NCBI GenBank assembly: GCA_038215095.1
Contig: JBBQRG010000015.1
Span: 1-42,406, forward strand
DNA length: 42,406 bases
Reading direction: 5' to 3'
Source: DATACN01 sp038215095
GTDB taxonomy: Bacteria; Actinomycetota; Thermoleophilia; Solirubrobacterales; Thermoleophilaceae
In this document: one piece after another, positions 7,224 through 15,019 of the stretch
Position numbering within the stretch: the first letter of the stretch is position 1
Layout: the number at the start of each line of letters is the position of its first letter
The notes under the pieces: generated by a model
The model's database searches: none
What the model saw: the letters and a program-made list of their open reading frames with translations, nothing else
What the model was told of the DNA's origin: nothing
Translations under genes and position numbers: made by a program

Positions 7224-8989
7224 CCGGGCTGGCCGGGCTTCGCGCCGGGCTGGGGCTGCACGCCGAGCTCGCGCAGCTGCCGTGCGTCCACAGCCGCCGG
7301 GGCGCCGGTGAGCGGGTCGCTGCCGCTGGCGGTCTTCGGGAAGGCGATCACCTCGCGGATCGAGTCGTGGCCGCCCAGAAGGGCGGCGATGCGGTCGATC
7401 CCGAAGGCGATGCCGCCGTGCGGCGGCGCCCCGTAGCGCAGCGCCTCGAGCAGGAAGCCGAAGCGCTCGGCGGCCTCGTGCTCGTCGATGCCGAGCGCGT
7501 CGAAGACCTTCTGCTGCAGCTCCGGCGTGTTGATGCGGATCGAGCCGCCGCCGATCTCCGAGCCGTCCAGCACGACGTCGTAGGCCCGGCTGCGCCACTG
7601 GCCCGGGTCGGCGTCCAGGTCGCCGCTCGGCGCGGTGAACGGATGGTGCAGCGCGTCCCAGCGGGCCTCGGCCTCGTTCCAGCCGAACATCGGGAAATCG
7701 GTCACCCAGAAGATGTCGTGGCCCTCGGGCTCGACCTCGGCCACCTGCACGCGCAGCTGACCGAGCACCCTGGCGGCGAGCTCGGCCTTGTCGGCGACGA
7801 TCAGCACGGCGTCGCCGTCCTGGGCGCCCAGCTCCTCGTTGGCGCGGCGGATCTCGTCCTCGGAGAGAAACTTGGCGATCGGCGAGCGCCAGCCGCCGTC
7901 CTCCACCACGGCCCAGGCCAGGCCCTTTCCCCCCAGGCCCTGGGCGATCTCCGTGAGCGCGTCGAAGCGGCTGCGTGGCCATTCGCCGCCGGCCTTCAGC
8001 GCGCGCACCACGCCGCCCGACCGCGCGGCGCCCGCGAACACCTTGAACTCGGAATCGCGGAACACGTCGGTCAGGTCCACGATCTCCGTGCCCAGCCGCC
8101 GGTCGGGCCGGTCCGAGCCGTAGCGCAGCATCAGCTCGTCGTAGTGCACGCGCTCGATCGGCAGCGACACGTCGATCCCGCCCACGGCCAGCACGCGCTG
8201 GAGCAGGCGGTCGACCGTGTCGATCACGTCCTCCTCCTCCACGAAGGCCAGCTCCATGTCGAGCTGGGTGAACTCGAGCTGGCGGTCCGCGCGCAGGTCC
8301 TCGTCGCGGAAGCAGCGCGCGATCTGGAAGTAGCGCTCGAAGCCGCCGATCATGAGGAGCTGCTTGAAGAGCTGCGGCGACTGCGGCAGCGCGTACCAGG
8401 AGCCGCGCATCATGCGGCTCGGCACCAGGAAGTCGCGGGCGCCCTCGGGAGTCGAGCGCGTGAGGATCGGCGTCTCGATCTCGAGGTAGCCCTCCTCGCT
8501 CAGGTGCTCGCGGATCGCGCGGACCACCTCGTGGCGCAGCACCATCGCGTCGCGCATTCGCGGCTTTCGCAGGTCGAGATAGCGGTAGCGCAGGCGCAGC
8601 TCCTCGCCCACGGGCTCGTCCTCGTCGATCTGGAACGGCGGCGTCTCCGAGTCGGCGAGCAGCTCGAAGCCGTCCACGGCCAGCTCCACCTCGCCGGTCG
8701 GCAGGCTCGGGTTCACGGTGCCCTCCTCGCGGCGGACGAGCTCGCCGGTGGCGGACACCACGTCCTCGGCCCTCAGCCGCCCGGCGGCGGCGTGGGCCTC
8801 GGGCGCCTCCTCGGGGCGGAACACGAGCTGCAGCAGGCCCGTGCGGTCGCGCAGGTCGATGAAGATCAGGCCGCCGTGGTCGCGGCGGCGGTGCACCCAG
8901 CCGGCCACGCGCGGGCGCTCCCCCACCTGCTCGGTGGTAAGCGTGCCGGCCCAGCGGTCGCGGTAGCCGTTGGGGCGCGGGGGTCTCAC
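7220..8989 (-). CDS. aspS: Aspartyl-tRNA synthetase, probably non-discriminating
   Basis: The 589-residue class IIb synthetase charges tRNA-Asp. It has an N-terminal OB-fold anticodon domain (WVHRRRDHGGLIFIDLRDRTG, about residues 30-50), the class II core (FLVPSRMMRGSWYALPQSPQLFKQLLM), the bacterial GAD insertion and motif 3 (GGIAFGIDRIAALL). The length is normal for the bacterial type. The RRRDHGG motif carries His where discriminating enzymes such as that of E. coli have Leu. In the family this His goes with enzymes that also charge tRNA-Asn, later amidated by GatCAB, so the enzyme is probably non-discriminating (inference). GTG start 8989 overlaps the hisS stop by 4 bases (GTGA). Confidence 0.97.
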   Translation of the reverse strand: MRPPRPNGYRDRWAGTLTTEQVGERPRVAGWVHRRRDHGGLIFIDLRDRTGLLQLVFRPEEAPEAHAAAGRLRAEDVVSATGELVRREEGTVNPSLPTGEVELAVDGFELLADSETPPFQIDEDEPVGEELRLRYRYLDLRKPRMRDAMVLRHEVVRAIREHLSEEGYLEIETPILTRSTPEGARDFLVPSRMMRGSWYALPQSPQLFKQLLMIGGFERYFQIARCFRDEDLRADRQLEFTQLDMELAFVEEEDVIDTVDRLLQRVLAVGGIDVSLPIERVHYDELMLRYGSDRPDRRLGTEIVDLTDVFRDSEFKVFAGAARSGGVVRALKAGGEWPRSRFDALTEIAQGLGGKGLAWAVVEDGGWRSPIAKFLSEDEIRRANEELGAQDGDAVLIVADKAELAARVLGQLRVQVAEVEPEGHDIFWVTDFPMFGWNEAEARWDALHHPFTAPSGDLDADPGQWRSRAYDVVLDGSEIGGGSIRINTPELQQKVFDALGIDEHEAAERFGFLLEALRYGAPPHGGIAFGIDRIAALLGGHDSIREVIAFPKTASGSDPLTGAPAAVDARQLRELGVQPQPGAKPGQPG

Positions 8990-10215
8990 GGGGCCACGGC
9001 CGCCACTGCCTCGTCCACGCCGGCGACCTCGCGCTGCTCGCCGCTTGCCATGTCCTTCACCTCGATGCCGTCGCCCACGATCACCACGCGCCGCGCGCCC
9101 ACGCGGTCGGCGTGCTTGAACTGGCCCTTCACGGAGCGCCCGGCCTGCTCGAGCTCCGCGTGCAGCCCGAGCTTGCGCAGCTTCGTGGCGAGCCCGAAGG
9201 CAGTGCCGGCCGCCTCGGGCTTGGCCACCACCACGAACACGTCGGGCACCTGCCGCGCCGAGTCGTGCTGCGACGCCAGCAGGATGCGCTCGATGCCCGC
9301 GGCCCAGCCCACCGCGGGGGTCGGTGGGCCGCCGAGCTCCTCCACCAGCAGGTCATAGCGGCCGCCGCCGCCCACCCCGCGCTGCGCCCCCAGCTCCTCG
9401 CTCTCGAACTCGAACACGGTGCGGGTGTAGTAGTCGAGCCCGCGCACCAGCGCGGTGTCCAGCTCGTACTCGAGGCCGGCGGCGTCGAGCAGCTCGCGCA
9501 CGCGCGCGAAGTGCTCCGCGTCATCGTCGTCGAGGCGGTCGAGCAGGCGGGGCGCGTCCGCCATGACCGCGCGAGTACCGGCGTGGTCGGTGTCGAACGC
9601 GCGCAGCGGGTTCTGGTCGATGCGCGCCCGCACCTCCTCCGACAGCTCGGCCTCGCGCGCCCGCAGGTGGTCGCGCAGCTCGTCGAGGTAGGCGGCGCGC
9701 GTGGCGGGCGAGCCCAGGCTCGAGAGGCGCAGCCGCAGCTTGCCCACGCCGGCTCGCTCGAGCAGCTCGGCCAGCAGCAGGATCAGCTCGGCGTCGAGCG
9801 AGGGGTCGTCGGAGCCGAGCGCCTCCGCCCCGATCTGGTTGAACTGGCGGTAGCGGCCCGCCTGGGGCGCCTCGTGGCGAAAGAAGGGGCCTCGGTACCA
9901 GAGCTTCACGGGCTGGGGCAGCTTGTGCATGCCGTGCTCTATGTAGGCGCGAGCGACGCCCGCGGTGCCCTCGGGGCGAAGCGTCAGGGAGCGGCCGCCC
10001 TTGTCCTCGAAGGTGAACATCTCCTTCTGCACGATGTCGGTGGACTCCCCCACCCCACGCGCGAACAGCTCGGTGTCCTCGAACACCGGCGTATCGAAGA
10101 ACTCGTAGCCCGCGCGGCCGAGCACCTCGCCCGCCAGCCGGTCCAGCTCGAGCCGGCGGCGGCCGTCCGCGGGCTGCACGTCGAAGGTGCCTCGCGGCGC
10201 CTGGAGCCTGCTCAC
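8986..10215 (-). CDS. hisS: Histidyl-tRNA synthetase
   Basis: This 409-residue class II synthetase charges tRNA-His. Visible landmarks are APRGTFDVQP at the N-terminus, motif 2 (LWYRGPFFRHEAPQAGRYRQF), the HisA signature RGLDYYTRTVFEFE, GGGGRYDLL and a C-terminal anticodon-binding domain starting near PDVFVVV. GTG 10215 was chosen because it overlaps the TGA of the upstream hydrolase by 4 bases and leaves only three residues before the conserved APRGTFD. The frame is open much further upstream, but that stretch is a shadow of the hydrolase. The order hydrolase-hisS-aspS is common in bacteria. Confidence 0.97.
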   Translation of the reverse strand: MSRLQAPRGTFDVQPADGRRRLELDRLAGEVLGRAGYEFFDTPVFEDTELFARGVGESTDIVQKEMFTFEDKGGRSLTLRPEGTAGVARAYIEHGMHKLPQPVKLWYRGPFFRHEAPQAGRYRQFNQIGAEALGSDDPSLDAELILLLAELLERAGVGKLRLRLSSLGSPATRAAYLDELRDHLRAREAELSEEVRARIDQNPLRAFDTDHAGTRAVMADAPRLLDRLDDDDAEHFARVRELLDAAGLEYELDTALVRGLDYYTRTVFEFESEELGAQRGVGGGGRYDLLVEELGGPPTPAVGWAAGIERILLASQHDSARQVPDVFVVVAKPEAAGTAFGLATKLRKLGLHAELEQAGRSVKGQFKHADRVGARRVVIVGDGIEVKDMASGEQREVAGVDEAVAAVAP

Positions 10216-10850
10216 CTGGCGAGCTCGGCCAGGAACGGGTTGGACGCGCGCTCGGCGCCCAGCGTCGTGATGCCCATGTGGCCGGGATAGACGGTGGTGT
10301 CCGCGGGCAGCGTGTCCACCAGGGTGCGCAGCGACTCGAGCAGCGTTCCCCAGTCGCCGCCGGGCAGGTCCACGCGGCCCACCGAGCCCTCGAACAGCAC
10401 GTCGCCCGAGAACACCGCCGCCTCGCCGGGGACCGAGTAGGTCACGTGGCCCGGGCTGTGGCCCGGCGTGAACAGCACGTCGATCTCGAAGCCCGCCAGC
10501 TCCAGCCGCTCGCCGCCGCTCAGGGTGTGCTCGGCGTCCCAGTCCTCGAACGGGCCGAAGCCGGGCCAGGGCACGTAGCTGTTGATGTCTGCGAGCACGC
10601 CCTTCTCGATCTCCGGCACCCACACCTCGGCGCCGGTGGCCTTCGCCACGGGCGCCACCGCGCCAACGTGGTCGAAGTGCGTGTGGGTGAGCAGGATGCC
10701 CTCGAGCTTCACGCCCAGCTGCTCGATCGCGCCCAGCAGCACTGGCGCCTCGTCACCGGGGTCCACGATCAGTGCGGAGCCGGAGCCGTCGCGCCGGAAC
10801 AGGAAGCTGTTCTCGGCCACGGGACCGACCGTGAACATGCGCACGTCCAT
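10212..10850 (-). CDS. Metallo-beta-lactamase fold hydrolase (glyoxalase II-like)
   Basis: This 212-residue cytoplasmic protein is built almost entirely of a metallo-beta-lactamase domain. The metal-binding HxHxDH motif is present as THTHFDHVG near residue 57. Later metal ligands are in FTPGHSPGHV and FSGDVLF, and a final His in VYPGHMGITTLG. This pattern fits hydroxyacylglutathione hydrolase-like proteins (YcbL group), which hydrolyse thioesters or related substrates; the true substrate cannot be read from sequence. It lies ahead of hisS with a 4-base overlap and 9 bases after the small membrane-protein gene, so the four genes from 11216 to 7220 form one likely operon. Confidence 0.9.
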   Translation of the reverse strand: MDVRMFTVGPVAENSFLFRRDGSGSALIVDPGDEAPVLLGAIEQLGVKLEGILLTHTHFDHVGAVAPVAKATGAEVWVPEIEKGVLADINSYVPWPGFGPFEDWDAEHTLSGGERLELAGFEIDVLFTPGHSPGHVTYSVPGEAAVFSGDVLFEGSVGRVDLPGGDWGTLLESLRTLVDTLPADTTVYPGHMGITTLGAERASNPFLAELAR

Positions 10851-10859
10851 GGATTCAGA

Positions 10860-11216
10860 CTACTTCGATCCGGCGGCGGCTTTCCTGCGCTGCCTGAAGT
10901 TGTAGATCGCCTTGTCGGTGGCGTAGCCGAGCGGGATGTAGATCAGGAACATGAACAGCGCGATGAAGGCGCCCTGGGCGGGGTTTCGCCCGAACAGGGC
11001 CACCACCAGCACCCCGAACACGAGCGCCGCGATCGCCGCCCGCTGAGCCGCTCCCTTGAGGGTGGGCTCGCGGTCCAGGCGCTCGGCGCGCCGCTCGCGC
11101 CCGATGCGCTTTGCCTCCTCGCGCGTGCGCGGGCTTCCGGTACGGCCCGACCGGTCGATGGTGCCGGCCTGGGTGCCGCGGTGCTTTCGCCGCCGCTTCT
11201 TCTTCGTCTGAGCCAC
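10860..11216 (-). CDS. Small basic membrane protein of unknown function
   Basis: The 118-residue product begins with a strongly basic, probably cytoplasmic tail (MAQTKKKRRRKHRGTQAG, then an Arg-rich helix to about residue 58). Two hydrophobic segments follow (AAIAALVFGVLVVALF and AFIALFMFLIYIPLGYAT), then a basic end (NFRQRRKAAAGSK). It looks like a hairpin of two TM helices with both ends inside. It is the first gene of the hydrolase-hisS-aspS operon. I recognise the general layout from actinobacterial genomes but no named function. ATG 11216 was preferred to a longer open frame to 11499, which is antisense to the next GGDEF-EAL gene. Confidence 0.75.
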   Translation of the reverse strand: MAQTKKKRRRKHRGTQAGTIDRSGRTGSPRTREEAKRIGRERRAERLDREPTLKGAAQRAAIAALVFGVLVVALFGRNPAQGAFIALFMFLIYIPLGYATDKAIYNFRQRRKAAAGSK

Positions 11217-11254
11217 GAAACCTGAGCCTACAGCGCTTCAGCGCCGCGCCGAAC

Positions 11255-13297
11255 ATGTCGATATCGCCGGTAATGGCGCGCGGACCGCTCCGACGCATGT
11301 CCCTGCTGGGCAAGTTCGGCTTGCTCACTTTCGCCTGCCTGCTTGCGCTGGGGCTGGCGCTGGGGCATGTGCTCGGCAAACAGATCGAGCAACACGCCCT
11401 CCACGAGGCCGAGGCGGCCACCGAGGCGGCGGCGCACGTGGTCACGAAGTCGGAGCTGGCTCCGTACGACCTTCGCGGCGGGCTGAGCCCGGCCCGCATG
11501 GCCGAGCTCGACTACGAGCTGAAGTCCGACCGCGGCGAGCGCACGATCGAGCGCGCCAAGATCTTCAGCCGCAGCGGACACACCGTCTACTCCGACGACC
11601 GGGGCGAGGTCGGCAACGTCGGCGACAAGGGCGCGGAGACTCCTGGCCTCAAGACCGCCCTGGCGGGACGGGTCGCGTCGCTGGTGGAGGAGGACAAGGC
11701 AGGCGAGACCAACACCAAGTCGCAGCTGCTCGAGGTCTACGTGCCCCTGCGCTTCCGCCCGACCGGGAAGCCCGCCGGCGCGTTCGAGCTCTACCTCTCA
11801 TACGCGCCCACGGCCGCCGAGATCGCCCACGAGCGGCGTGTGGCCTTCGCCATCTTGGGCGGCGGCCTGCTGCTGCTGTTCCTCGTCCTCTTCCGGATCG
11901 TGGCCGGTGCCTCGCGCACGATGCGCAAACAGGCCGAGGAGAACCGCCACCAGGCACTGCACGACGCGCTCACCGGCCTGCCGAACCGCACCCTGCTCTA
12001 CCACCGGGGGGACGAGTTGCTGGATGGGCCCGGCGACGTCTCGCTGGCCGTGCTGTTGGTGGACCTCGACCGTTTCAAGGAGGTCAACGACACGCTCGGC
12101 CACGACTGCGGCGACGAAATCCTCCGGCAGGTCGCCAGCCGCGTGCTGCTCGAGGTCCGAAGCCAGGACACGCTCGCCCGCCTCGGCGGCGACGAGTTCG
12201 CGCTCGTGCTGCCGGACACCGGCATGGCGGAAGCCGCCCGCGAGGCAGCCGGCCGCATCCGCACGGCCCTCGAGCGGCCGTTCAGCATCCGCGGCTTCTC
12301 GGTGCAGCTCGAGGCGAGCGTGGGCGTGGCGCTGGCCCCCGAGCACGGCGATGACGTCAAGCACCTGCTCCAGCGCGCGGACGTCGCGATGTACGAGGCC
12401 AAGCGCTCCCGCAGCGGCGTCGAGCTCTACTCGCGCGAGCGCGACCCCTACACCCCGGAGCGGCTCACTCTGCTCGGCGACCTGAACGACGCCATCGAGC
12501 ACGACCAGCTCGAGCTGCACTTCCAGCCCCAGGTCTCGCTCGAGACCGGCGAGCTGACCGGCGCCGAGGCGCTGCTTCGCTGGCGCCACCCCGAGCGCGG
12601 GCTGCTGATGCCCGACGAGTTCATCCACCTCGCGGAGCGCACGGCCCAGATCCGCGGCCTGACCCTGTGGGTCGTGAACGCCGCGCTGCGGGAGTGCCGC
12701 CGCTGGCAGGACGCGGGCCTGGACCTGAACGTGGCGGTGAACCTGGCCGGGCCGAACGTGACCGACGCCTCCCTGCCCTCCGCCGTCCAGGACATGCTCG
12801 ACCGCTGCGACGTGTCACCGCGCAGGCTGGAGCTCGAGATCTCGGAGTCCACCGTGATGACCGACTCGGCACGCGCCGTGGAGGTGCTCGCCCGTTTCGG
12901 CGCCATGGGCGTGCGGCTGTCACTGGACGACTTCGGCACCGGCCACTCGTCACTCGGCTACCTGCGCCGGCTGCCGCTCGACCGGGTCAAGATCGACCGC
13001 TCCTTCGTCATGGGCATGACCCGCGAGGAAGACGACATGGAGATCGTCCGCTGGACGATCGAGCTGGCCCGCAGCCTGGGCCTCGAGGCAGTGGCGGAGG
13101 GCGTGGAGAGCGCCGAGATCCAGGACGCGCTGCGCGCGCTCGGCTGCCCGTCCGCGCAGGGCTTCTACATCAGCAGGCCCGTGCCGGGCGACGACTTCCT
13201 CGCCTGGGCGCTAGCCCAGCCGCTCGAGCGCATTCTCGATCAGGTGCCGCTCCGGCGTGAAGCCGCGCAGCGGGACGTCGTCGGGGAAGCCTTCTAG
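11255..13297 (+). CDS. GGDEF-EAL cyclic-di-GMP protein with extracytoplasmic sensor domain
   Basis: This 680-residue protein has a first TM segment (LLTFACLLALGLALGHVLG), an extracytoplasmic region of about 150 residues resembling a single-Cache-like sensor, a second TM segment (AILGGGLLLLFLVLFRIVAG), GGDEF (RLGGDEFALVL) and EAL (GAEALLRWRHP, LEISES, LDDFGTGHSS, AQGFYISRP). Both catalytic sites look complete. RSQD lies five residues before GGDEF, a proper inhibitory I-site, unlike the paralogue at 5163-7223. Start codons at 11255, 11273 or 11297 are all in frame and none has a clear Shine-Dalgarno; 11255 is used. The last 29 codons overlap the antisense formiminotransferase gene, and the tail after QPLERILDQ is not typical of EAL domains. 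Confidence 0.9.
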   Translation: MSISPVMARGPLRRMSLLGKFGLLTFACLLALGLALGHVLGKQIEQHALHEAEAATEAAAHVVTKSELAPYDLRGGLSPARMAELDYELKSDRGERTIERAKIFSRSGHTVYSDDRGEVGNVGDKGAETPGLKTALAGRVASLVEEDKAGETNTKSQLLEVYVPLRFRPTGKPAGAFELYLSYAPTAAEIAHERRVAFAILGGGLLLLFLVLFRIVAGASRTMRKQAEENRHQALHDALTGLPNRTLLYHRGDELLDGPGDVSLAVLLVDLDRFKEVNDTLGHDCGDEILRQVASRVLLEVRSQDTLARLGGDEFALVLPDTGMAEAAREAAGRIRTALERPFSIRGFSVQLEASVGVALAPEHGDDVKHLLQRADVAMYEAKRSRSGVELYSRERDPYTPERLTLLGDLNDAIEHDQLELHFQPQVSLETGELTGAEALLRWRHPERGLLMPDEFIHLAERTAQIRGLTLWVVNAALRECRRWQDAGLDLNVAVNLAGPNVTDASLPSAVQDMLDRCDVSPRRLELEISESTVMTDSARAVEVLARFGAMGVRLSLDDFGTGHSSLGYLRRLPLDRVKIDRSFVMGMTREEDDMEIVRWTIELARSLGLEAVAEGVESAEIQDALRALGCPSAQGFYISRPVPGDDFLAWALAQPLERILDQVPLRREAAQRDVVGEAF

Positions 13298-14080
13298 CGC
13301 CGCCGCCGGCGCCAGCCCCACAACCTCCGCCTCGGCCACCGGCGCCCGCTCCCTGATCCGCTCCACGATCAGCCACAGCGGGACGGCGCGGTGGTCGTGG
13401 ACGTTCGTGGACACCTGCGCGCGGCCGCGCTCGGCCAGCCGGAGGCCGAGCGCCCGCACGCCGGGCAGGCCGCCGCCCGACTCGCGCAGCCCGGCGGCGA
13501 TCTCCTTGGCCAGGTCGACGTCGTCGCTCTCGAGGTCCACGTTGAAGGCCACCAGCGGGGGCCGCGCGGTGGCCAGCAGCGCGCCGGCGCTCGGGTGCGC
13601 CCGCGGAGGGCCATAGTCGGGCACGAGCTCGCCCGCCCGCATCCGCCGGGCCAGGTTCGCCGGTCCGCCGCGGCGCAGGTCGGCCCGCTCCACGTGCTGG
13701 GGCCGGGTGGCCAGCTCTCCGTACAGGAACACCGGCAGCTCGAGCTCCTCGCCGATCAGCGCCGCCGCGGTGAGCGCCTCGGCACACGCCGCGCCGTGCT
13801 GGCCCTCCTCGAGATAGACCACCGGCAGCACGTCCAGCGCCCCCACGTGCGGGTGCACGCCGCGATGCCCGGCAAGGTCGATCCGCTCCACCGCCGCGCG
13901 CGCCCCGCCCACGAGCGCGCCCGCCAGCTCGCCCTGCGGCGCCGCCAGCGTGAACACGGAGCGGCCGTGGTCGGGATCGCTGTGCAGGTCGAGCAGCCGC
14001 GCCGGCGCGAAGCCGCGCGAGACCGCTTCGATCACGGCGCGATCGCGGCCCTCGCTGACGTTGGGGACTGAAACGAGCAA
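13211..14080 (-). CDS. ftcD: Glutamate formimidoyltransferase (monofunctional)
   Basis: This 289-residue protein matches the formiminotransferase part of FtcD, which moves a formimino group from N-formimino-glutamate to tetrahydrofolate at the end of histidine breakdown. It opens with the family hallmark SVPNVSEGRD. It continues with DLHSDPDHGRSVFTLAAP, GVHPHVGALDVLPVVYL (containing the catalytic-region His) and VAFNVDLES, and ends LRGFTPERHLIENALERL. There is no cyclodeaminase domain, as in many bacteria. No other hut gene is nearby, so its metabolic partner is elsewhere. The start ATG 14080 is 19 bases from the divergent tRNA gene, and the 3' 87 bases are antisense to the GGDEF-EAL gene. 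Confidence 0.9.
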   Translation of the reverse strand: MLVSVPNVSEGRDRAVIEAVSRGFAPARLLDLHSDPDHGRSVFTLAAPQGELAGALVGGARAAVERIDLAGHRGVHPHVGALDVLPVVYLEEGQHGAACAEALTAAALIGEELELPVFLYGELATRPQHVERADLRRGGPANLARRMRAGELVPDYGPPRAHPSAGALLATARPPLVAFNVDLESDDVDLAKEIAAGLRESGGGLPGVRALGLRLAERGRAQVSTNVHDHRAVPLWLIVERIRERAPVAEAEVVGLAPAAALEGFPDDVPLRGFTPERHLIENALERLG

Positions 14081-14089
14081 AGCTAGACT
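14061..14089 (+). promoter_or_regulatory. Promoter of the tRNA-Met(CAT) gene
   Basis: TTGGGG (14061-14066), a 17-base spacer and TAGACT (14084-14089) form a good primary-sigma promoter. Transcription would start within a few bases of the mature tRNA 5' end at 14100. It overlaps the first codons of ftcD on the other strand. Confidence 0.6.
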
Positions 14090-14099
14090 CGATTCTCGC

Positions 14100-14172
14100 G
14101 GCTCCGTAGCTCAGCGGTTAGAGCGCACGACTCATAATCGTGAGGTCCCTGGTTCGAATCCAGGCGGAGCTA
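14100..14172 (+). tRNA. tRNA-Met (CAT), probably elongator
   Basis: The 73-base cloverleaf has acceptor GGCTCCG/CGGAGCT (first pair is G-T), D arm GCTC/GAGC, anticodon stem CACGA/TCGTG around loop CTCATAA (anticodon CAT), T arm CCTGG-TTCGAAT-CCAGG and discriminator A. CCA is not encoded. It lacks the GGG/CCC anticodon-stem pairs of initiator tRNA. CAT could also mean the lysidine-modified tRNA-Ile2; sequence alone does not settle that. Confidence 0.93.
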
Positions 14173-14231
14173 CTGCCCTGCCGGGCTTCACAAGTCGTTC
14201 GTGGAGTGGCATTCCGGGGTATGAGCAGGTC

Positions 14232-14531
14232 ATCGCACAGACGAAGACCAACAAGAAGCTCTACAAGCGGATGCGCGCCAGCGGCGTGCGCAAGAAGGTG
14301 GCTCGCGAGCTGTCCGCCCTGCCGGGCATCGGCTCCGCCGGCAAGCGCGCCCCCAAGCCGGTTCGGGACGCACTCGGGCAGCTCGAGTCCGTCGTGGGCG
14401 AGCTGCAGAAGCACGCCGGCCGCGGCGACCGCAAGGCGGCGGCACGCAAGGCAGCGCGCACGCGGCGCCAGAAGACCGCGAAGCGCAGCAGCGCGGCGCG
14501 CAAGGGCGCAAAGGCGCGCTCCGGCAGCTAG
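14232..14531 (+). CDS. Small Lys/Arg/Ala-rich basic protein, non-canonical start
   Basis: The frame gives about 99 residues beginning near IAQTKTNKKLYKRMRASGVRKKVARELSALP and ending in a very basic Ala/Lys/Arg tail (ARTRRQKTAKRSSAARKG). Such tails suggest nucleic-acid binding, as in histone-like proteins; this is inference. No ATG, GTG or TTG lies in frame near the conserved-looking N-terminus. The first in-frame ATG (14270) would remove MRASG's upstream part, and the nearest plausible start is ATC at 14232, with GAGCAGG just upstream. The frame is open further upstream into the tRNA, so the true start is uncertain, and an upstream sequence error is possible. The gene follows the tRNA-Met gene and precedes the SRPBCC gene. 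Confidence 0.55.
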   Translation: MAQTKTNKKLYKRMRASGVRKKVARELSALPGIGSAGKRAPKPVRDALGQLESVVGELQKHAGRGDRKAAARKAARTRRQKTAKRSSAARKGAKARSGS

Positions 14532-14563
14532 TCCGCGAGCGGCGGGAGCGCGTACTCCCGTCG

Positions 14564-15019
14564 GTGAAGGTCCACGAGCTAGAGCGTTCCCAGCGAATTC
14601 CGCGCCCGCCCGGCGAGGTCTTCGAGTTCTTCGCCGACGCGCGCAACCTCGAGGCGATCACGCCCGCATGGCTGCGCTTCCGGATCGTCACGCCCGGCGC
14701 GATCGAGATGGCACCGGGCGCGCTGATCGAGTACCGGCTGCGCCTGCACGGTCTGCCGATCCGCTGGCTCACTCGCATCCAGCGCTGGGAGCCCGGGCGG
14801 CGCTTCGTGGACGTGCAGGTGAAGGGGCCCTACCGGCTCTGGCACCACACGCACGAGTTCGAGCCTGACGGCGACGCCGCGACGATCGTGCGCGACAGGG
14901 TCCGGTATGCGCTGCCACTTGGACCGCTGGGCGAGCTCGCGCGGCGCGCTTTCGTGGCGCGCGACCTCGATCGCATCTTCGATCACCGTCTAGCTTCAGT
15001 AAGTAAAGTAATGGCCTAG
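14564..15019 (+). CDS. SRPBCC-family ligand-binding protein (polyketide cyclase/dehydrase-like)
   Basis: The 151-residue product is a single START/Bet-v1-like domain. It opens MKVHELERSQRIPRPPGEVFEFFADARNLEAITPAWLRF, the usual SRPBCC beginning in which a PxxxVFxFFxDxxNLxxITP motif precedes the lipid pocket. It ends at FDHRLASVSKVMA. These proteins bind hydrophobic ligands or act on them; the small bacterial ones of this subgroup (YfiT/SAM-like cyclase relatives) are mostly uncharacterised. The TAG stop is immediately followed by the ATG of the first ABC exporter gene, so co-transcription is likely. The GTG start 14564 has no strong ribosome-binding site. Confidence 0.85.
   Translation: MKVHELERSQRIPRPPGEVFEFFADARNLEAITPAWLRFRIVTPGAIEMAPGALIEYRLRLHGLPIRWLTRIQRWEPGRRFVDVQVKGPYRLWHHTHEFEPDGDAATIVRDRVRYALPLGPLGELARRAFVARDLDRIFDHRLASVSKVMA

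Noticed and set aside
5487..9358. Long open frames crossing the GGDEF-EAL/aspS junction on both strands
   Set aside because: They span two unrelated real genes in antisense or shifted frame and look like random GC-rich translation.
14100..14172. Initiator tRNA-fMet
   Set aside because: No run of three G-C pairs at the base of the anticodon stem (CACGA/TCGTG), and the first pair is G-T, not the C-A mismatch.
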